The position numbers and the translations under genes were made by a program. DNA of 64,000 nt, from positions 310,001 through 374,000 of the forward strand of contig NZ_JAPWKF010000001.1 of assembly GCF_028283685.1 (NCBI RefSeq), in the 5' to 3' direction. The notes beneath the pieces are model-generated. The model was not told the origin of the DNA. It saw nothing but the letters and a program-made list of their open reading frames with translations, and did not search any database. The stretch comes from Edaphobacter sp. Its GTDB lineage: Bacteria > Acidobacteriota > Terriglobia > Terriglobales > Acidobacteriaceae. This document shows, one piece after another, positions 43,908 through 54,262 of the stretch (position 1 is its first letter; every line of letters starts with the position of its first letter).

Positions 43908-44630
43908 GTGCCTGAAGAGACAGTGATTGCGGTAGAGGGATTGCACAAGTCGATTCGCAACGGTTCGCGGACGGTGTCGATTCTGAAGGGCATCGACTTT
44001 AGCGTGCCGCGCGGCCAGTTTGTCGCCATCATGGGATCGTCGGGAAGCGGCAAGTCGACGCTTCTGGGGTTGCTGGCGGGGCTGGATACGCCGACGTCGG
44101 GGAATGTTCATCTGAACGGCACGGCGATCTCGTATCTTCCGGAGGACAGGCTGGCCAAGGTGCGTGGGCGTACTGTGGGCTTCGTCTTTCAGTCATATCA
44201 GCTGGTGCCTACGCTCACGGCTCTGGAGAATGTCCTGCTGCCGTATGAGTTGAACGCCGATGATGCCAGCTTCGCCGTGGGACTTGAGCGCGCCAAGCAG
44301 CTGCTCGAAAATGTCGGCCTGGGCGACCGGATGGATCACTATCCGATTCAGCTCTCCGGCGGAGAGCAGCAGCGTGTGGCGCTGGCGCGGGCCTTTATCC
44401 TGCAGCCTCCGATCGTGCTGGCCGATGAGCCGACGGGCAACCTGGATACGGCGAATGGATCGCATGTACTGGAGCTGCTGCTGGACCTGAACCGCAAGGA
44501 AGGAACGACGCTGGTTCTGGTAACGCACGATCCTGTACTGGCAGGATACGCGGATCGCCGGATCGTGTTGCGCGATGGTCTGGTCGTCTCCGATGAGCGC
44601 AGCGAACGCGCCGCAGAGCTGGTGCGTTAG
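43908..44630 (+). CDS. ABC transporter ATPase, YbbA/LolD type
   Basis: 240 residues, GTG start. Walker A GSSGSGKST, Q-loop FQSYQLVPTL, signature LSGGEQQRVALARA and Walker B 'PIVLADEPTGNLD'. It belongs to the MacB/LolD group that drives mechanotransmission rather than bulk transport. Two bases separate its stop from the permease gene. Confidence 0.93.
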   Translation: MPEETVIAVEGLHKSIRNGSRTVSILKGIDFSVPRGQFVAIMGSSGSGKSTLLGLLAGLDTPTSGNVHLNGTAISYLPEDRLAKVRGRTVGFVFQSYQLVPTLTALENVLLPYELNADDASFAVGLERAKQLLENVGLGDRMDHYPIQLSGGEQQRVALARAFILQPPIVLADEPTGNLDTANGSHVLELLLDLNRKEGTTLVLVTHDPVLAGYADRRIVLRDGLVVSDERSERAAELVR

Positions 44631-44632
44631 CG

Positions 44633-47215
44633 ATGGCCTCGCTCTCGTATCGCACGGCACTGAAGATTGCGCGACAGGAGATGCGCGCATCGAGCGGCAA
44701 GTTCTTCTTCGTCGTCCTGTCGATTGCGATCGGCGTCGGCGCTCTTACGGGAGTGCGAGGATTCTCGTCCTCCTTCCGGGGCGCGCTGCTGGATCGCGCA
44801 CGTTCGATCATGGCTGCTGATCTGTCGGCACGGATGTTTCAGCAGCCGACGGAGAAGGAAGAAAAAGGGCTGAAGGAGATCGCGGACGAGCATATCGAGA
44901 TAACGCCGGTGACGGAGCTGTTGTCGATGGCAAGCTCGGCGAAGACGCTCGATCCGCTGCTTGTCTCGCTGAAGGCGGTCGATCCGAAGAAGTATCCCTT
45001 TTACGGCTCAGTCGACCTGCAGCCCGCGGGTGAGCTGAAGACGATGCTGCGTGACGATACGGTGGTCGTCGCTGAAGATCTGTTGGTACGGCTGAATCTT
45101 AAGGTTGGCGACTCGTTGAAGATCGGCGATCACATCTTCCGCATTGTGGCAGTTGTCACCAATGAGCCGGATCGCCTTTCGGGCAACTTCGCCGCGGGGC
45201 CGCGCGTGTTCATCACGCAGGATGGCCTCGATGCGAGCGGCCTGCTGGCGCCTGGCAGTCATGCTGGACAGCGCTATCTCTTCCGCGTGCCGAAGCCCGG
45301 CAATGGCGCGCCGATCTCGGAGTCGGACGTTGCTGCCCTCAAGGAGCGGCTGGAGAAGCTGCTTCCAGAAGCCCAGGTGATCGACTATCGCGAGACCAAT
45401 CCTGCGCTCACGCAGGGGCTTGATCGCGCCACAGGTCTGCTGTCCCTTATGAGCCTTGTCGCGCTGGTGCTGGGAGCGGTGGGTGTCGCGATGGCGATGC
45501 GCGCACATCTCGAACAACGACTGGATACGATCGCCATCATGAAGGCCATGGGCGCGGGCTCCGGCGAGATCATCAGGATCTATGTCATCCAGACGCTTCT
45601 GTTGGGACTCCTAGGAGCGACGCTGGGGATTGCGCTGGGCACCGCGGTGCAGATGGCGTTTCCATACTTTCTCGGGAAGCTGCTCGACGTGCCGACAGCC
45701 GTTCATCTGCAGGTGCGAACGATTCTTACCGGGCTGGGCGCGGGCCTGTTGACGACGCTGCTGTTTACTCTGCCGCCGCTGCTCGATATTCGCGGCGTGC
45801 GGCCGGTGCTGATCTTTCGCCGCGCGATGGAGGAGAGCAATGATCCCTTCGTGACGGCGCTGTTCCGCAAGCTCTCGAAGAATGCCTCGCAGGCGGGAGC
45901 GGTTGTGCTGATTCTGGCCGGGCTGGCGGCGATAGCCACGACGCTGTCGGATTCAGCGATGGTTGGTGAGGTCTTCTCGCTGGGCCTCGTGGTGGTTCTG
46001 GCGGTTTTGCTGGCCTCATGCGCCGCGCTGCTGGCTGCTCTGCGCTGGCTGCTGCAGCGCACACGTCTTCGGCTGCACTCGGCGGTGCGACATGGACTGG
46101 CGAATCTTTATCGTCCGGGTAATCCCTCTGCGGCGCTGCTGGCCGCGGTCGGCATGGGCGTGATGCAGATTACAGCGGTGTTCCTGGTGCAGCAGGCGGT
46201 GGTTCGGGAGCTGCATATTTCGAGTGCCCCTAATCTTCCCAATGTCTTTCTGATCGACATTACGAGTGACGAAGTCGCGGGCGTTCGCACGTTATTGAAG
46301 GGACAGCCTGCGGTCAATGCAGATCCGGAGTTTCTGCCGGTGGTCTCGTCGCGCATCATCGCCATCGATGGCGTGCCCGCCGGCGAGGCGAAGCTGAAGA
46401 ACTTTCCCAAGCGCATGCTGCAGACCATCTCGTTGACCTCGTTCGATGCACCGCCAGAGGGAACGACGGTGACACAGGGCGAGTGGTGGAAGGCGGGCGA
46501 GACACGTGCTGTCGTCGCGATCGGTACCAGGACAGCGGAACGGCTTGGCGTTCATCCCGGCTCGAAGATCACTTTTGCCGCACAGGATGAGCAGTTCACG
46601 GCGACGGTCAGCGCACTGACAAAGAGCGATGGGCAACATACGTTCTCTCGCGCGGAGTTCGTTCTGAATCCGGCCACGCTGAAAGATCTTCCTACTGTCT
46701 GGTACGGCGGCGCCCACGTCGATCCGAATCGTGTGGGTGAGGTGCAGCGGGCCCTGTTCAAGAGCTACCCGACGGTGACGGTTATCAACGTGGCGCAGGC
46801 TCTGGAGACGGTCCGCTCGGTCGTCATTCAGATTACGTATGTGATCCAGTTTCTGGCGGCCTTCAGCGTCTTTGCGGGTGTCGTCATTCTTGCGAGCGCA
46901 ATTGCGGGCACGCGCTATCGGCGAATCCGCGAGGTGGTCGTGCTGAAGACTCTGGGTGCGACACGCGCCCGGATAGGCGCGGTCTTTTCGGTGGAATTCG
47001 CCGTGCTTGGGCTGGTTTCGGGCATTGTGGGGGTGGGCTTCGCCAACGTGATTGCACGTATGCTGCTGAGCAGGATGTCGGTGACGTATCACTTCCATTG
47101 GGGGTGGACGCTGGGAGCATTACTGGCAACGTCCGCGATGACGATCTTTACCGGCTGGGCTGCGAGTTTCCGCGTTCTGGGGCAGAAGCCGCTCGAGGTG
47201 CTTCGGGAGGAGTAG
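44633..47215 (+). CDS. ABC transporter permease, YbbP type (FtsX repeats)
   Basis: 860 residues. One N-terminal helix, a large periplasmic region, two FtsX-type four-helix domains (roughly 255-500 and 755-855) with a second periplasmic domain between, the YbbP layout. It ends 'FRVLGQKPLEVLREE', the usual coupling tail. Together with the ATPase and the divergent TesA-like lipoprotein it probably extracts or presents lipid-like substrates to the esterase. Confidence 0.9.
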   Translation: MASLSYRTALKIARQEMRASSGKFFFVVLSIAIGVGALTGVRGFSSSFRGALLDRARSIMAADLSARMFQQPTEKEEKGLKEIADEHIEITPVTELLSMASSAKTLDPLLVSLKAVDPKKYPFYGSVDLQPAGELKTMLRDDTVVVAEDLLVRLNLKVGDSLKIGDHIFRIVAVVTNEPDRLSGNFAAGPRVFITQDGLDASGLLAPGSHAGQRYLFRVPKPGNGAPISESDVAALKERLEKLLPEAQVIDYRETNPALTQGLDRATGLLSLMSLVALVLGAVGVAMAMRAHLEQRLDTIAIMKAMGAGSGEIIRIYVIQTLLLGLLGATLGIALGTAVQMAFPYFLGKLLDVPTAVHLQVRTILTGLGAGLLTTLLFTLPPLLDIRGVRPVLIFRRAMEESNDPFVTALFRKLSKNASQAGAVVLILAGLAAIATTLSDSAMVGEVFSLGLVVVLAVLLASCAALLAALRWLLQRTRLRLHSAVRHGLANLYRPGNPSAALLAAVGMGVMQITAVFLVQQAVVRELHISSAPNLPNVFLIDITSDEVAGVRTLLKGQPAVNADPEFLPVVSSRIIAIDGVPAGEAKLKNFPKRMLQTISLTSFDAPPEGTTVTQGEWWKAGETRAVVAIGTRTAERLGVHPGSKITFAAQDEQFTATVSALTKSDGQHTFSRAEFVLNPATLKDLPTVWYGGAHVDPNRVGEVQRALFKSYPTVTVINVAQALETVRSVVIQITYVIQFLAAFSVFAGVVILASAIAGTRYRRIREVVVLKTLGATRARIGAVFSVEFAVLGLVSGIVGVGFANVIARMLLSRMSVTYHFHWGWTLGALLATSAMTIFTGWAASFRVLGQKPLEVLREE

Positions 47216-47273
47216 TCCCGCTGTCGCGTGTAGGATGGACTAGGTTTTGAATCCATCGTTTTCGGTGCAGTAC

Positions 47274-48446
47274 ATGACGGCAGTTGAAGGGAAAGTGCGC
47301 GCGGCGCACATGGAACGATTTGGCGTTGCGGGAACGCTGTTTTCCGCTCCTGCGCGGGTGAATCTGATTGGCGAGCATACGGATTACACCGGCGGCCTGG
47401 TGATGCCAATGGCGATCGAGTTTCGCACCGTCGCCGCGATCAGTGCGCGCAACGATGGACAGGCGACGTTTTATTCGGCCAACTACGGTGAAAGCAGAAG
47501 CCTGGATATCGCTTCACTCGAACGGGCACCGCAGGGACACTGGAGCGACTATGCGGCGGGCGTGGTCTGGAGCTTGAAACAGGAGGGAATCAGCGTCTCC
47601 GGCTTCGACATGAGCCTCGAGGGCGATGTGCCGCTAGGCGCGGGGCTTAGCTCTTCGGCTTCGATCGAGGTCGCAGTCGCGTTGGCGATCCTGTCGCTGT
47701 CAGACGTGACGCTGCCGCTTGAGACGGTGGCAACGCTTTGCCGTCGTGCAGAGAACCAATATGTTGGCGCGAAGAGCGGCATTATGGACCAGTTCATCGT
47801 TGCGGGAGGCGTGGAGCATCGCGCGATGATGCTGGATACGCGCTCGCTGGCTTACGATCTGCTTCCGTTGCCGGAGGAGATCCGCGTGGTGATTGCGAAT
47901 TCGATGGTCCGGCACTCGGTTGCAACGGGCGGCTATGGCAATCGCCGCGACGAGGTGGAGGAAGGGCAGGCAGTACTGCGCAAGGTGTTTGGGCGCGAGA
48001 TGCTGCGCGATGCCAGCCTCGAAGAGCTGGAGGAGTGCCGCGAGAAGATGCCGGTGGAGAGCTACCTGCGCTGCCGCCACATCATCTCGGAGAACGGACG
48101 TGTGCTGGAGGCACGTGAGGCGCTGCACGCCGGCGATCTGAAGCGCTTCGGCGCGCTGATGGTTGCTGCGCACGCGAGCATGCGCGATGACTTTGCTGCG
48201 AGCTGCCCTGAGGTCGATACGCTGGTGGAGATCGCTCTTCGCCAGGAGGGATGCATCGGAGCCCGCATCACGGGTGGAGGATTCGGCGGCTGCACGGTGA
48301 ATGTCGTACGGACGCAGGATACGGAGAGATTCGTCGCGCAGGTGAAGAGTGAATATGAGAAGGCGACGGGCATCAAAGCTGACTGCTTCGTCTCGTCTCC
48401 TTCCGATGGCGCACTGGCCCTGGCTGCAAAAGGAGAAGCAAAGTGA
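47274..48446 (+). CDS. galK: Galactokinase
   Basis: 390 residues from ATG 47274 (TTG 47247 is an alternative). GHMP kinase: galactose motif '[17 protein letters not shown]', phosphate loop '[16 protein letters not shown]', and the C-terminal '[16 protein letters not shown]'. Catalytic Asp in 'SGIMDQFI'. Leloir pathway, feeding galT with which it overlaps by 4 bases. No galE is in the window. Confidence 0.96.
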   Translation: MTAVEGKVRAAHMERFGVAGTLFSAPARVNLIGEHTDYTGGLVMPMAIEFRTVAAISARNDGQATFYSANYGESRSLDIASLERAPQGHWSDYAAGVVWSLKQEGISVSGFDMSLEGDVPLGAGLSSSASIEVAVALAILSLSDVTLPLETVATLCRRAENQYVGAKSGIMDQFIVAGGVEHRAMMLDTRSLAYDLLPLPEEIRVVIANSMVRHSVATGGYGNRRDEVEEGQAVLRKVFGREMLRDASLEELEECREKMPVESYLRCRHIISENGRVLEAREALHAGDLKRFGALMVAAHASMRDDFAASCPEVDTLVEIALRQEGCIGARITGGGFGGCTVNVVRTQDTERFVAQVKSEYEKATGIKADCFVSSPSDGALALAAKGEAK

Positions 48447-49477
48447 ACGAACTGGCACAGCAGAATCCGCATCGCCGCTATAACCCGCTGAAGCGAGAGT
48501 GGGTGCTGGTCTCGCCGCACAGAACGCAGAGGCCGTGGCAGGGGCAAGTGGAGAAGCCTGCGCAGGTGCAGGTCAAGAGCTTCGACCCGGAGTGCTATCT
48601 CTGCCCGGGCAATATGCGGGCGGGCGGCCTGCGTACGGACGAGTACACGAGCACCTATGTCTTCGAGAACGACTATGCCGCGCTCAAACCGGATGCTCCG
48701 CAGTTCCACGAAGACGAGGACGGCAAAGGTCTGCTGGTCGCCGAGGGTGAGAGCGGTATCTGTCGCGTACTCTGCTTCTCGCCGCGCCATGACCTGACGC
48801 TGGCGAAGATGGAAGTCGCAGATATCCGCAAGGTCGTCGATCTATGGGATGCGCAGACACAGGAGCTTGGAGCGCGCGACGACATTCAGTACGTCCAGGT
48901 CTTTGAGAACCGCGGCGCGATGATGGGCGCAAGCAATCCGCATCCTCATGGACAGATCTGGGCGAGCCGTTCGCTGCCGAATGAGGCAGTGGTTGAGCTG
49001 GCAGCGCAGACAGCTTACCTCAAGGAGCATGGCTGCTGCCTGCTGTGCGCGTATCGCGAGATGGAAGTGGCGCGAGGCGAGCGCGTGGTCGCTTCGAACA
49101 GCAGCTTTGTCGCGCTGGTTCCGTACTGGGCGGTGTGGCCGTTCGAGGTGATGGTCCTTCCTGTGCGTCATGTCGCGGATCTGAAGGCGATGACTGAGGC
49201 GGAGCGCGATGACCTGGCAGCAATCCTGAAGGCGGTGACCTCGACATACGACAAGGTCTTCGATACACCGTTTCCTTACTCGATGGGCCTGCATCCTCAG
49301 CCATATGACGGCGAGGAGCATCCGGAGTGGCACTTCCACCTGCACTTCTATCCGCCGCTGCTGCGTTCGGCGACGGTACGGAAGTTCATGGTCGGCTTCG
49401 AGCTGCTGGGATCGCCACAGAGAGACATTACGCCGGAATCGGCTGCAGACACGCTGCGCAAGGCCTCTGAGAAGTAG
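48443..49477 (+). CDS. galT: Galactose-1-phosphate uridylyltransferase
   Basis: 344 residues; GTG start embedded in the galK stop (GTGA). HIT-fold enzyme: active-site [11 protein letters not shown], first zinc Cys pair CYLCPGN, and '[16 protein letters not shown]' second metal motif. Swaps UDP between glucose-1-P and galactose-1-P. Confidence 0.97.
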   Translation: MNELAQQNPHRRYNPLKREWVLVSPHRTQRPWQGQVEKPAQVQVKSFDPECYLCPGNMRAGGLRTDEYTSTYVFENDYAALKPDAPQFHEDEDGKGLLVAEGESGICRVLCFSPRHDLTLAKMEVADIRKVVDLWDAQTQELGARDDIQYVQVFENRGAMMGASNPHPHGQIWASRSLPNEAVVELAAQTAYLKEHGCCLLCAYREMEVARGERVVASNSSFVALVPYWAVWPFEVMVLPVRHVADLKAMTEAERDDLAAILKAVTSTYDKVFDTPFPYSMGLHPQPYDGEEHPEWHFHLHFYPPLLRSATVRKFMVGFELLGSPQRDITPESAADTLRKASEK

Positions 49478-49513
49478 ACCTAGCGTACTTCGAAGCGGCT
49501 ATTGCGAATGTTC

Positions 49514-49532
49514 GCCCTGCGCGAAGCAGGGC
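49514..49532. other. Hairpin after galT
   Basis: GCCCTGC / GCAGGGC 7-base stem with GCGAA loop, 37 bases past the galT stop; no T-run follows. A second short hairpin GAGCCC/GGGCTC (49596-49614) lies in the manA leader, 31 bases before its ATG. Both may affect transcript ends; evidence is structural only. Confidence 0.35.
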
Positions 49533-49644
49533 AACGGCATGGATGTTGGGCGCACCTTCACTGCTGCCGCGAACAGGCTTATTCTAGAAGTGGATGAGCC
49601 CCACAGATGGGCTCCTGAAGTTGAAAAGAAGGGAAGCATAAGGC

Positions 49645-50562
49645 ATGGCAACGACGACGAAGGTAGCACCGTTTCGGCTGAAGCCCTGGTTCAGCGAGAG
49701 ACCATGGGGCAAGAAGAGCCTTGAGCCGTGGTACAGCGAGACGGGCACCACCGAGCTTGTAGGCGAGGCATGGCTGACAGGACCGCAGTGTGTGGTGGAA
49801 GAGGGTGAGTTCGAGGGCAGGACACTGGAGTCACTCTCGACGGACCTGGGCGGTGAGTTTCCTCTGCTGGTGAAGCTGCTGTTCCCGAACGAGAAGCTTT
49901 CGGTGCAGGTGCATCCCGATGACGCACAGGCGAAGGCTTCGGGCGGAACGCGCGGAAAGACGGAGTGCTGGTACGTTCTGGAAGCCGAGCCGGGAGCTGC
50001 AGTGGCGCTTGGCCTGAAGCCGGGGTCCACGCCGGAGAAGATTACGGCATCGGTCGCAGACGGCACGATGGAAGACCTGATGGTCTGGGTGCCGGTGAAT
50101 GTGGGCGACATGCTCTTTGTCGATGCCGGAACCGTGCATGCGATCGGGCCCGGCTGCGTTCTGTTGGAGACGCAACAGACCAGCGACATCACCTACCGCC
50201 TGTATGACTACGGCCGCCCGCGTGAGCTCCATCTTGAGCAGGGACTCAAGGTGATTCGTCCGGTCACCGAAGCTGGCAAGGTCGAGGCACGGGAGATGGA
50301 CGGCTTCACACGCCTGATCGAACAGAAGTACTTCACCGTCGATCGCTTCGATCTGGAGAAGGACGAGGAGCGCAAGATCAGCTTCTCCGGGCCGGGATGC
50401 GTTGTGGGCCTGAAGGGCAAGGTCGCGGTGATCACCCCGGGAGAAGAGATTGAGCTGGAGCCCGGTAAGGCGATCGTGATCCCGGAGGGTGTCGGCGAGG
50501 TCATCATCGAGGCTTCCGAGGCTTCGGCGTTTGTCCGCTGCATAGCGCCGGCGATGGGCTAA
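49645..50562 (+). CDS. manA: Mannose-6-phosphate isomerase, class I-like
   Basis: 305 residues, short form. Zinc/active-site blocks 'LSVQVHPDDAQAKASGG' and 'KTECWYVL', and 'VDAGTVHAIGPGCVLLETQQ'. N-terminal 'KPWFSERPWGKKSL' is typical. Interconverts mannose-6-P and fructose-6-P and connects with pgi nearby. Confidence 0.94.
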   Translation: MATTTKVAPFRLKPWFSERPWGKKSLEPWYSETGTTELVGEAWLTGPQCVVEEGEFEGRTLESLSTDLGGEFPLLVKLLFPNEKLSVQVHPDDAQAKASGGTRGKTECWYVLEAEPGAAVALGLKPGSTPEKITASVADGTMEDLMVWVPVNVGDMLFVDAGTVHAIGPGCVLLETQQTSDITYRLYDYGRPRELHLEQGLKVIRPVTEAGKVEAREMDGFTRLIEQKYFTVDRFDLEKDEERKISFSGPGCVVGLKGKVAVITPGEEIELEPGKAIVIPEGVGEVIIEASEASAFVRCIAPAMG

Positions 50563-50588
50563 GCTTTGCGAATCGGGTATCAGGACAG

Positions 50589-50615
50589 AAAGGCCCACCG
50601 GATGGTGGGCCTTTT
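50589..50615 (+). terminator. Intrinsic terminator after manA
   Basis: 11-base stem AAAGGCCCACC / GGTGGGCCTTT, 4-base loop, followed by TCCTTTT. Between the convergent manA and iclR-type genes; the A-run on the other side makes it usable in both directions. Confidence 0.85.
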
Positions 50616-50636
50616 CCTTTTGAAAACCAACATCCT

Positions 50637-51500
50637 TCAGCGAAGGAAGATGGAGAGCTCGTTTGCGGCGTTACGCAGGTGGGGCAGAAAGCGTGTCTGC
50701 ATCTCGAGAGTTGAGATGCGGGGCGCATTTCCGCTGAGGTTGATCGTCGCGACGGCTCGACCGCTGGGGGCGAAGACGGGAACAGCCACCGAGCGGAGAC
50801 CGACTTCGTACTCCTGGTCGCAGATGGCATAGCCGTTACGGCGAATGGTGCGCAACAGCATACGCAGGCGCTCGACGGAGACGACGGTGCGCGTGGTGTG
50901 GGGCGTGAGCACGGCGCGTGCGAGGTATGCCTCGAGCTGTTCGGGCGGCAGGTAAGCGAGCAGGATGCGTCCCATACTGGTGCAGTATGCCGGGAGTCGG
51001 CTGCCGATGTGCAGATCGACCGCCATGACGCGGTTGACGGCACTGCGTGCGACGTAGACGATGTCTTCGCCATCAAGCGTAGCCACGGAGAAGGACTCTC
51101 GCAGGGTCGCAGACATCCGCTCCAGGATGGGCTGCGCGGCGGAGGACAACGTGTTGGAGGCGGTGTAGGTGTGAGAGAGCGTCAGCATGCGCGGACGGAG
51201 CGAGTAGCGCGAGCCGTCTTCTGCACCGGCAAAACCGAGCTTGGTGAGGGTGTAAAGACAACGGCGCACCGCAGCTCGGGAGAGGCCCGTACGAATGCTG
51301 AGCTGAGAGATGGTCATCTGCGGGTTTTGCTGGGTAAAGGCCTGAATGACGATGAGGCCGCGCGCCAGGGAGGTCATGAAATTGGGGTCGCCAGTGTAGA
51401 CATCCAGCGATGCTGCGGGAGTCTGCTTAACCGGTGGCGAGGGAGGAGGAGTGGCAGTAGGCAGTGAAGGCGCAGTCGCGGGGCGAGTAGTTAAGCTCAT
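50637..51500 (-). CDS. IclR-family transcriptional regulator
   Basis: 287 residues. A Pro/Thr/Ala-rich N-terminal tail of about 40 residues, then the winged helix ('TSLARGLIVIQAF', 'MTISQLSIRTGLSRAAVRRC') and the IclR ligand-binding domain with 'GSRLPAYCTSMGRILLAYLP' and 'GYAICDQEYEVGLRSVAVPV'. This is the PcaR/PobR-like pattern. It may regulate the neighbouring sugar genes or distant aromatic genes; target unknown. An inverted repeat lies upstream. Confidence 0.9.
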   Translation of the reverse strand: MSLTTRPATAPSLPTATPPPSPPVKQTPAASLDVYTGDPNFMTSLARGLIVIQAFTQQNPQMTISQLSIRTGLSRAAVRRCLYTLTKLGFAGAEDGSRYSLRPRMLTLSHTYTASNTLSSAAQPILERMSATLRESFSVATLDGEDIVYVARSAVNRVMAVDLHIGSRLPAYCTSMGRILLAYLPPEQLEAYLARAVLTPHTTRTVVSVERLRMLLRTIRRNGYAICDQEYEVGLRSVAVPVFAPSGRAVATINLSGNAPRISTLEMQTRFLPHLRNAANELSIFLR

Positions 51501-51552
51501 GGATCCCTTCCTGGCAGGCTATCGCAGGCTTGAGCAGGGCTGGGGCGATAGC

Positions 51553-51574
51553 CGGTTAATAGATACGATAACCG
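51553..51574. promoter_or_regulatory. Inverted repeat upstream of the IclR-type gene
   Basis: CGGTTA - 10 bases - TAACCG, 53 bases upstream of the regulator start. Suitable spacing for a dimeric regulator (autoregulation). The remaining 298-base iclR-pgi interval shows only a likely pgi leader with AAAGGAG about 11 bases before its start. Confidence 0.35.
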
Positions 51575-51798
51575 CACGACTCTTTACGATGCAAGATTTC
51601 GGCTACGGCGAGCGGTAATCGACCTCTTTCTCTTTCAGACGCGAGAGCAGGCAAAACATATCATTTTTTCGTAAACAGACTTGCTTTGGCGTCTTACGCA
51701 TGAGGGCCAGCACATGGAAGAGGCGTATCGGTCTTACACTAGAGAGCAGACGCATTCCGACGCGAGGCAGCGGGACACAAAAAGGAGAAGTGAAGCGT

Positions 51799-53433
51799 AT
51801 GACGGCAACAAAGACTGTACCTCTTACCGATCGAGCAGCCTGGAAGGGGCTTGCGGCCAATGCTGAGCAGATTCGCGGCAAGCATATGCGGGAGCTGTTT
51901 CAGTCCGATCCCGGTCGCGGCGAACGGTTGACGCTGGAGGCAGAGGGGCTTTTCCTCGACTACTCGAAGAACCGTGTGACGGATGAGACGCTGAAGCTTC
52001 TGATCGCCCTGGCCGAGGAATCGGGACTGAAGGCGCGCACCGAGGCGATGTTCACCGGCGAGAAGATCAATATCACGGAGAACCGCGCCGTTCTGCACAC
52101 TGCGCTCCGCGCTCCAAAAGACGCAACCATCGTGGTCGATGGCGAGAACGTCGTGCCCGCCGTCCATGAGGTTCTGGACAAGATGGCTGGATTTGCCGAC
52201 AAGATTCGCTCGGGCGAGTGGAAGGGCCACACCGGCAAGCGCATCAAGAACGTCGTCAACATTGGCATCGGTGGCTCGGATCTGGGCCCGGTGATGGCGT
52301 ACGAGGCGCTGAAGCACTACTCGCAGCGCGACCTGACCTTCCGCTTTGTCTCGAACGTTGACGGCACGGACTTTGCCGAGGCCGTGGTCGATCTGGATCC
52401 GGAAGAGACGCTCTTCCTGGTGGCGTCGAAGACCTTCACCACGCAGGAGACGATGACGAACGCGCACACGGCGCGTGACTGGTCGCTGGCGAAGCTGGGC
52501 GATGAGAAGGCGGTTGCGAAGCACTTTGTCGCCATCTCCACCAATGCGAAGGAGGTTGCAAAGTTCGGCATCGATACGGCGAACATGTTCGGCTTCTGGG
52601 ATTGGGTCGGCGGCCGCTATTCGATGGATTCGGCGATTGGCCTGTCGACGATGATCGCGATCGGTCCGAAGAACTTCGGCGAGATGCTGGCCGGCTTCCA
52701 TGCGATGGACGTCCACTTCCGCACGGCTCCGATCGAGAAGAACATGCCGGCCTTGCTGGGTCTCTTGACGGTCTGGTACACGGAGTTCTTTGACGCGCAG
52801 ACACAGGCTGTTCTGCCGTACGAGCAGTACCTGAAGCGCTTTCCGGCGTACCTGCAGCAGCTGACGATGGAGTCCAACGGCAAGCATGTGACGCTGGACG
52901 GCGCGACCGTGAACTACCAGACCGGCGCAATCTACTGGGGCGAGCCGGGAACGAACGGACAGCACTCGTTCTATCAGCTGATTCACCAGGGAACGCGTTT
53001 GATCCCCTGTGATTTCATCGCCTTTATCAAGTCGCTGAATCCGCTTGGTCGTCATCATGACATGCTGCTCGCCAATGTCTTTGCTCAGGCCGAGGCGCTG
53101 GCCTTCGGCAAGACGGCTGAGCAGGTGAAGGCGGAGGGAACGCCGGACTGGCTGGTGCCGCATCGCGTCTTCGAAGGCAACCGTCCCTCGAATGTGATCC
53201 TGGTCGATGAGCTGACGCCTGCGGTGCTGGGTAAGCTGGTAGCGCTTTACGAGCATGCCGTGTTTACGCAGGGCGTGGTCTGGGACATCGACTCCTTTGA
53301 TCAGTGGGGCGTTGAGCTCGGCAAGGTTCTGGCCACGAAGATCCTGGGCGAGCTGGAGTCGAAAGATGAGCCGAAGCTGGCCCATGACAGCTCCACGACA
53401 AACCTGATCAATCGCTATCGCAGCGGCAAGTAA
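51799..53433 (+). CDS. pgi: Glucose-6-phosphate isomerase
   Basis: 544 residues, full-length eukaryotic-like/proteobacterial PGI. Signature '[18 protein letters not shown]', '[13 protein letters not shown]', '[14 protein letters not shown]', '[19 protein letters not shown]' and [20 protein letters not shown] with the catalytic His/Glu set. ATG 51799; the ORF is open back to 51700 without a ribosome site. Confidence 0.97.
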   Translation: MTATKTVPLTDRAAWKGLAANAEQIRGKHMRELFQSDPGRGERLTLEAEGLFLDYSKNRVTDETLKLLIALAEESGLKARTEAMFTGEKINITENRAVLHTALRAPKDATIVVDGENVVPAVHEVLDKMAGFADKIRSGEWKGHTGKRIKNVVNIGIGGSDLGPVMAYEALKHYSQRDLTFRFVSNVDGTDFAEAVVDLDPEETLFLVASKTFTTQETMTNAHTARDWSLAKLGDEKAVAKHFVAISTNAKEVAKFGIDTANMFGFWDWVGGRYSMDSAIGLSTMIAIGPKNFGEMLAGFHAMDVHFRTAPIEKNMPALLGLLTVWYTEFFDAQTQAVLPYEQYLKRFPAYLQQLTMESNGKHVTLDGATVNYQTGAIYWGEPGTNGQHSFYQLIHQGTRLIPCDFIAFIKSLNPLGRHHDMLLANVFAQAEALAFGKTAEQVKAEGTPDWLVPHRVFEGNRPSNVILVDELTPAVLGKLVALYEHAVFTQGVVWDIDSFDQWGVELGKVLATKILGELESKDEPKLAHDSSTTNLINRYRSGK

Positions 53434-53449
53434 CGTTTTTCGGCAGACG

Positions 53450-53475
53450 AAGGCCCCGGATAACTCCGGGGCCTT
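53450..53475 (+). terminator. Intrinsic terminator after pgi
   Basis: 10-base stem AAGGCCCCGG / CCGGGGCCTT, 6-base loop, then TTCTTTTT, 17 bases after the pgi stop. Confidence 0.9.
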
Positions 53476-53510
53476 TTCTTTTTGCCTTGAAACGTACGGT
53501 TCGATTCAGC

Positions 53511-54212
53511 CTAGAGCGCGTCCAACGCGGCGAAGACGTCGGCCGGTTCGGTGCGAACGCGGTGGTCGGCGTGCGCCTCGGCGAAGGCGATGCTGCCGTC
53601 CTGACGGACGATGTAGACCGCGGGCAGGGGAAGACGCCAGCTCTCCTCGGTGGCCGTCTGGTAGTTCAGGCCGGCGTTATTGTAGGGAATGTTCACCAGA
53701 ATGGACTGGAAGTAGCGGCGATGCTCCTGCGAGACCGAATGCGCGAGGCCGAACTGCTCCGCCACGGCACAGCCAGGGTCGGTGAGCAGAGGAAACGGCA
53801 GCCCATGCTGATCGATCGTAAAAGCGTTCTGACGCGTGGTCTGCGGCGAGATGGCGACGAAGAGCGCACTGCGGCTGCGCAGCTCGGAGTAAAGATTGCG
53901 CCAGTTCTCAAGCTCGGTCATGCAGTAGGGATCCCACCGGCCGCGGAAGAAGCTGATGACGAGAGGGCCGAGTGCCAGCAGGTCGCTGGAGTTGACCGTC
54001 TTGCCATGATGGCCGTCCTGAAGGCTGAACGATGGAGCAACTCCGGCCTGCAGAATACGGTCTTCAATTCCAGTCGAGAACAGTTCGGCGACCATGCGTT
54101 CCGAGAATGCGAGGCGCTCGGGCTGAACCAGCGCACGGGTGTTCTGGGTGATGAGGTCGAGCTGCTCCTGGAGCGGCGTGTGGAGCGATTTGTTATTCAG
54201 CGATGCGGCCAC
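53511..54212 (-). CDS. Peroxiredoxin-like (AhpC/TSA) protein with altered active site
   Basis: About 233 residues from GTG 54212. A helical N-terminal 65 residues, then a thioredoxin-fold AhpC/TSA domain ('APSFSLQDGHHGKTVNSSDL', 'LGPLVISFFRGRW', 'LPAVYIVRQDGSIAFAEAHA'). The family active site RGxWCPYC reads RGRWDPYC (Asp94, Cys97 in this numbering), so the first cysteine is missing. The frame is open to 54293, which would add an HCPLC segment and overlap the upstream gene; the start is therefore uncertain. Peroxidase activity should not be assumed. Confidence 0.78.
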   Translation of the reverse strand: MAASLNNKSLHTPLQEQLDLITQNTRALVQPERLAFSERMVAELFSTGIEDRILQAGVAPSFSLQDGHHGKTVNSSDLLALGPLVISFFRGRWDPYCMTELENWRNLYSELRSRSALFVAISPQTTRQNAFTIDQHGLPFPLLTDPGCAVAEQFGLAHSVSQEHRRYFQSILVNIPYNNAGLNYQTATEESWRLPLPAVYIVRQDGSIAFAEAHADHRVRTEPADVFAALDAL

Positions 54213-54262
54213 GAACTCTATTATCGCAGCCGCAGAGCAAAGGGGACAGTGAGCGGGATCAC

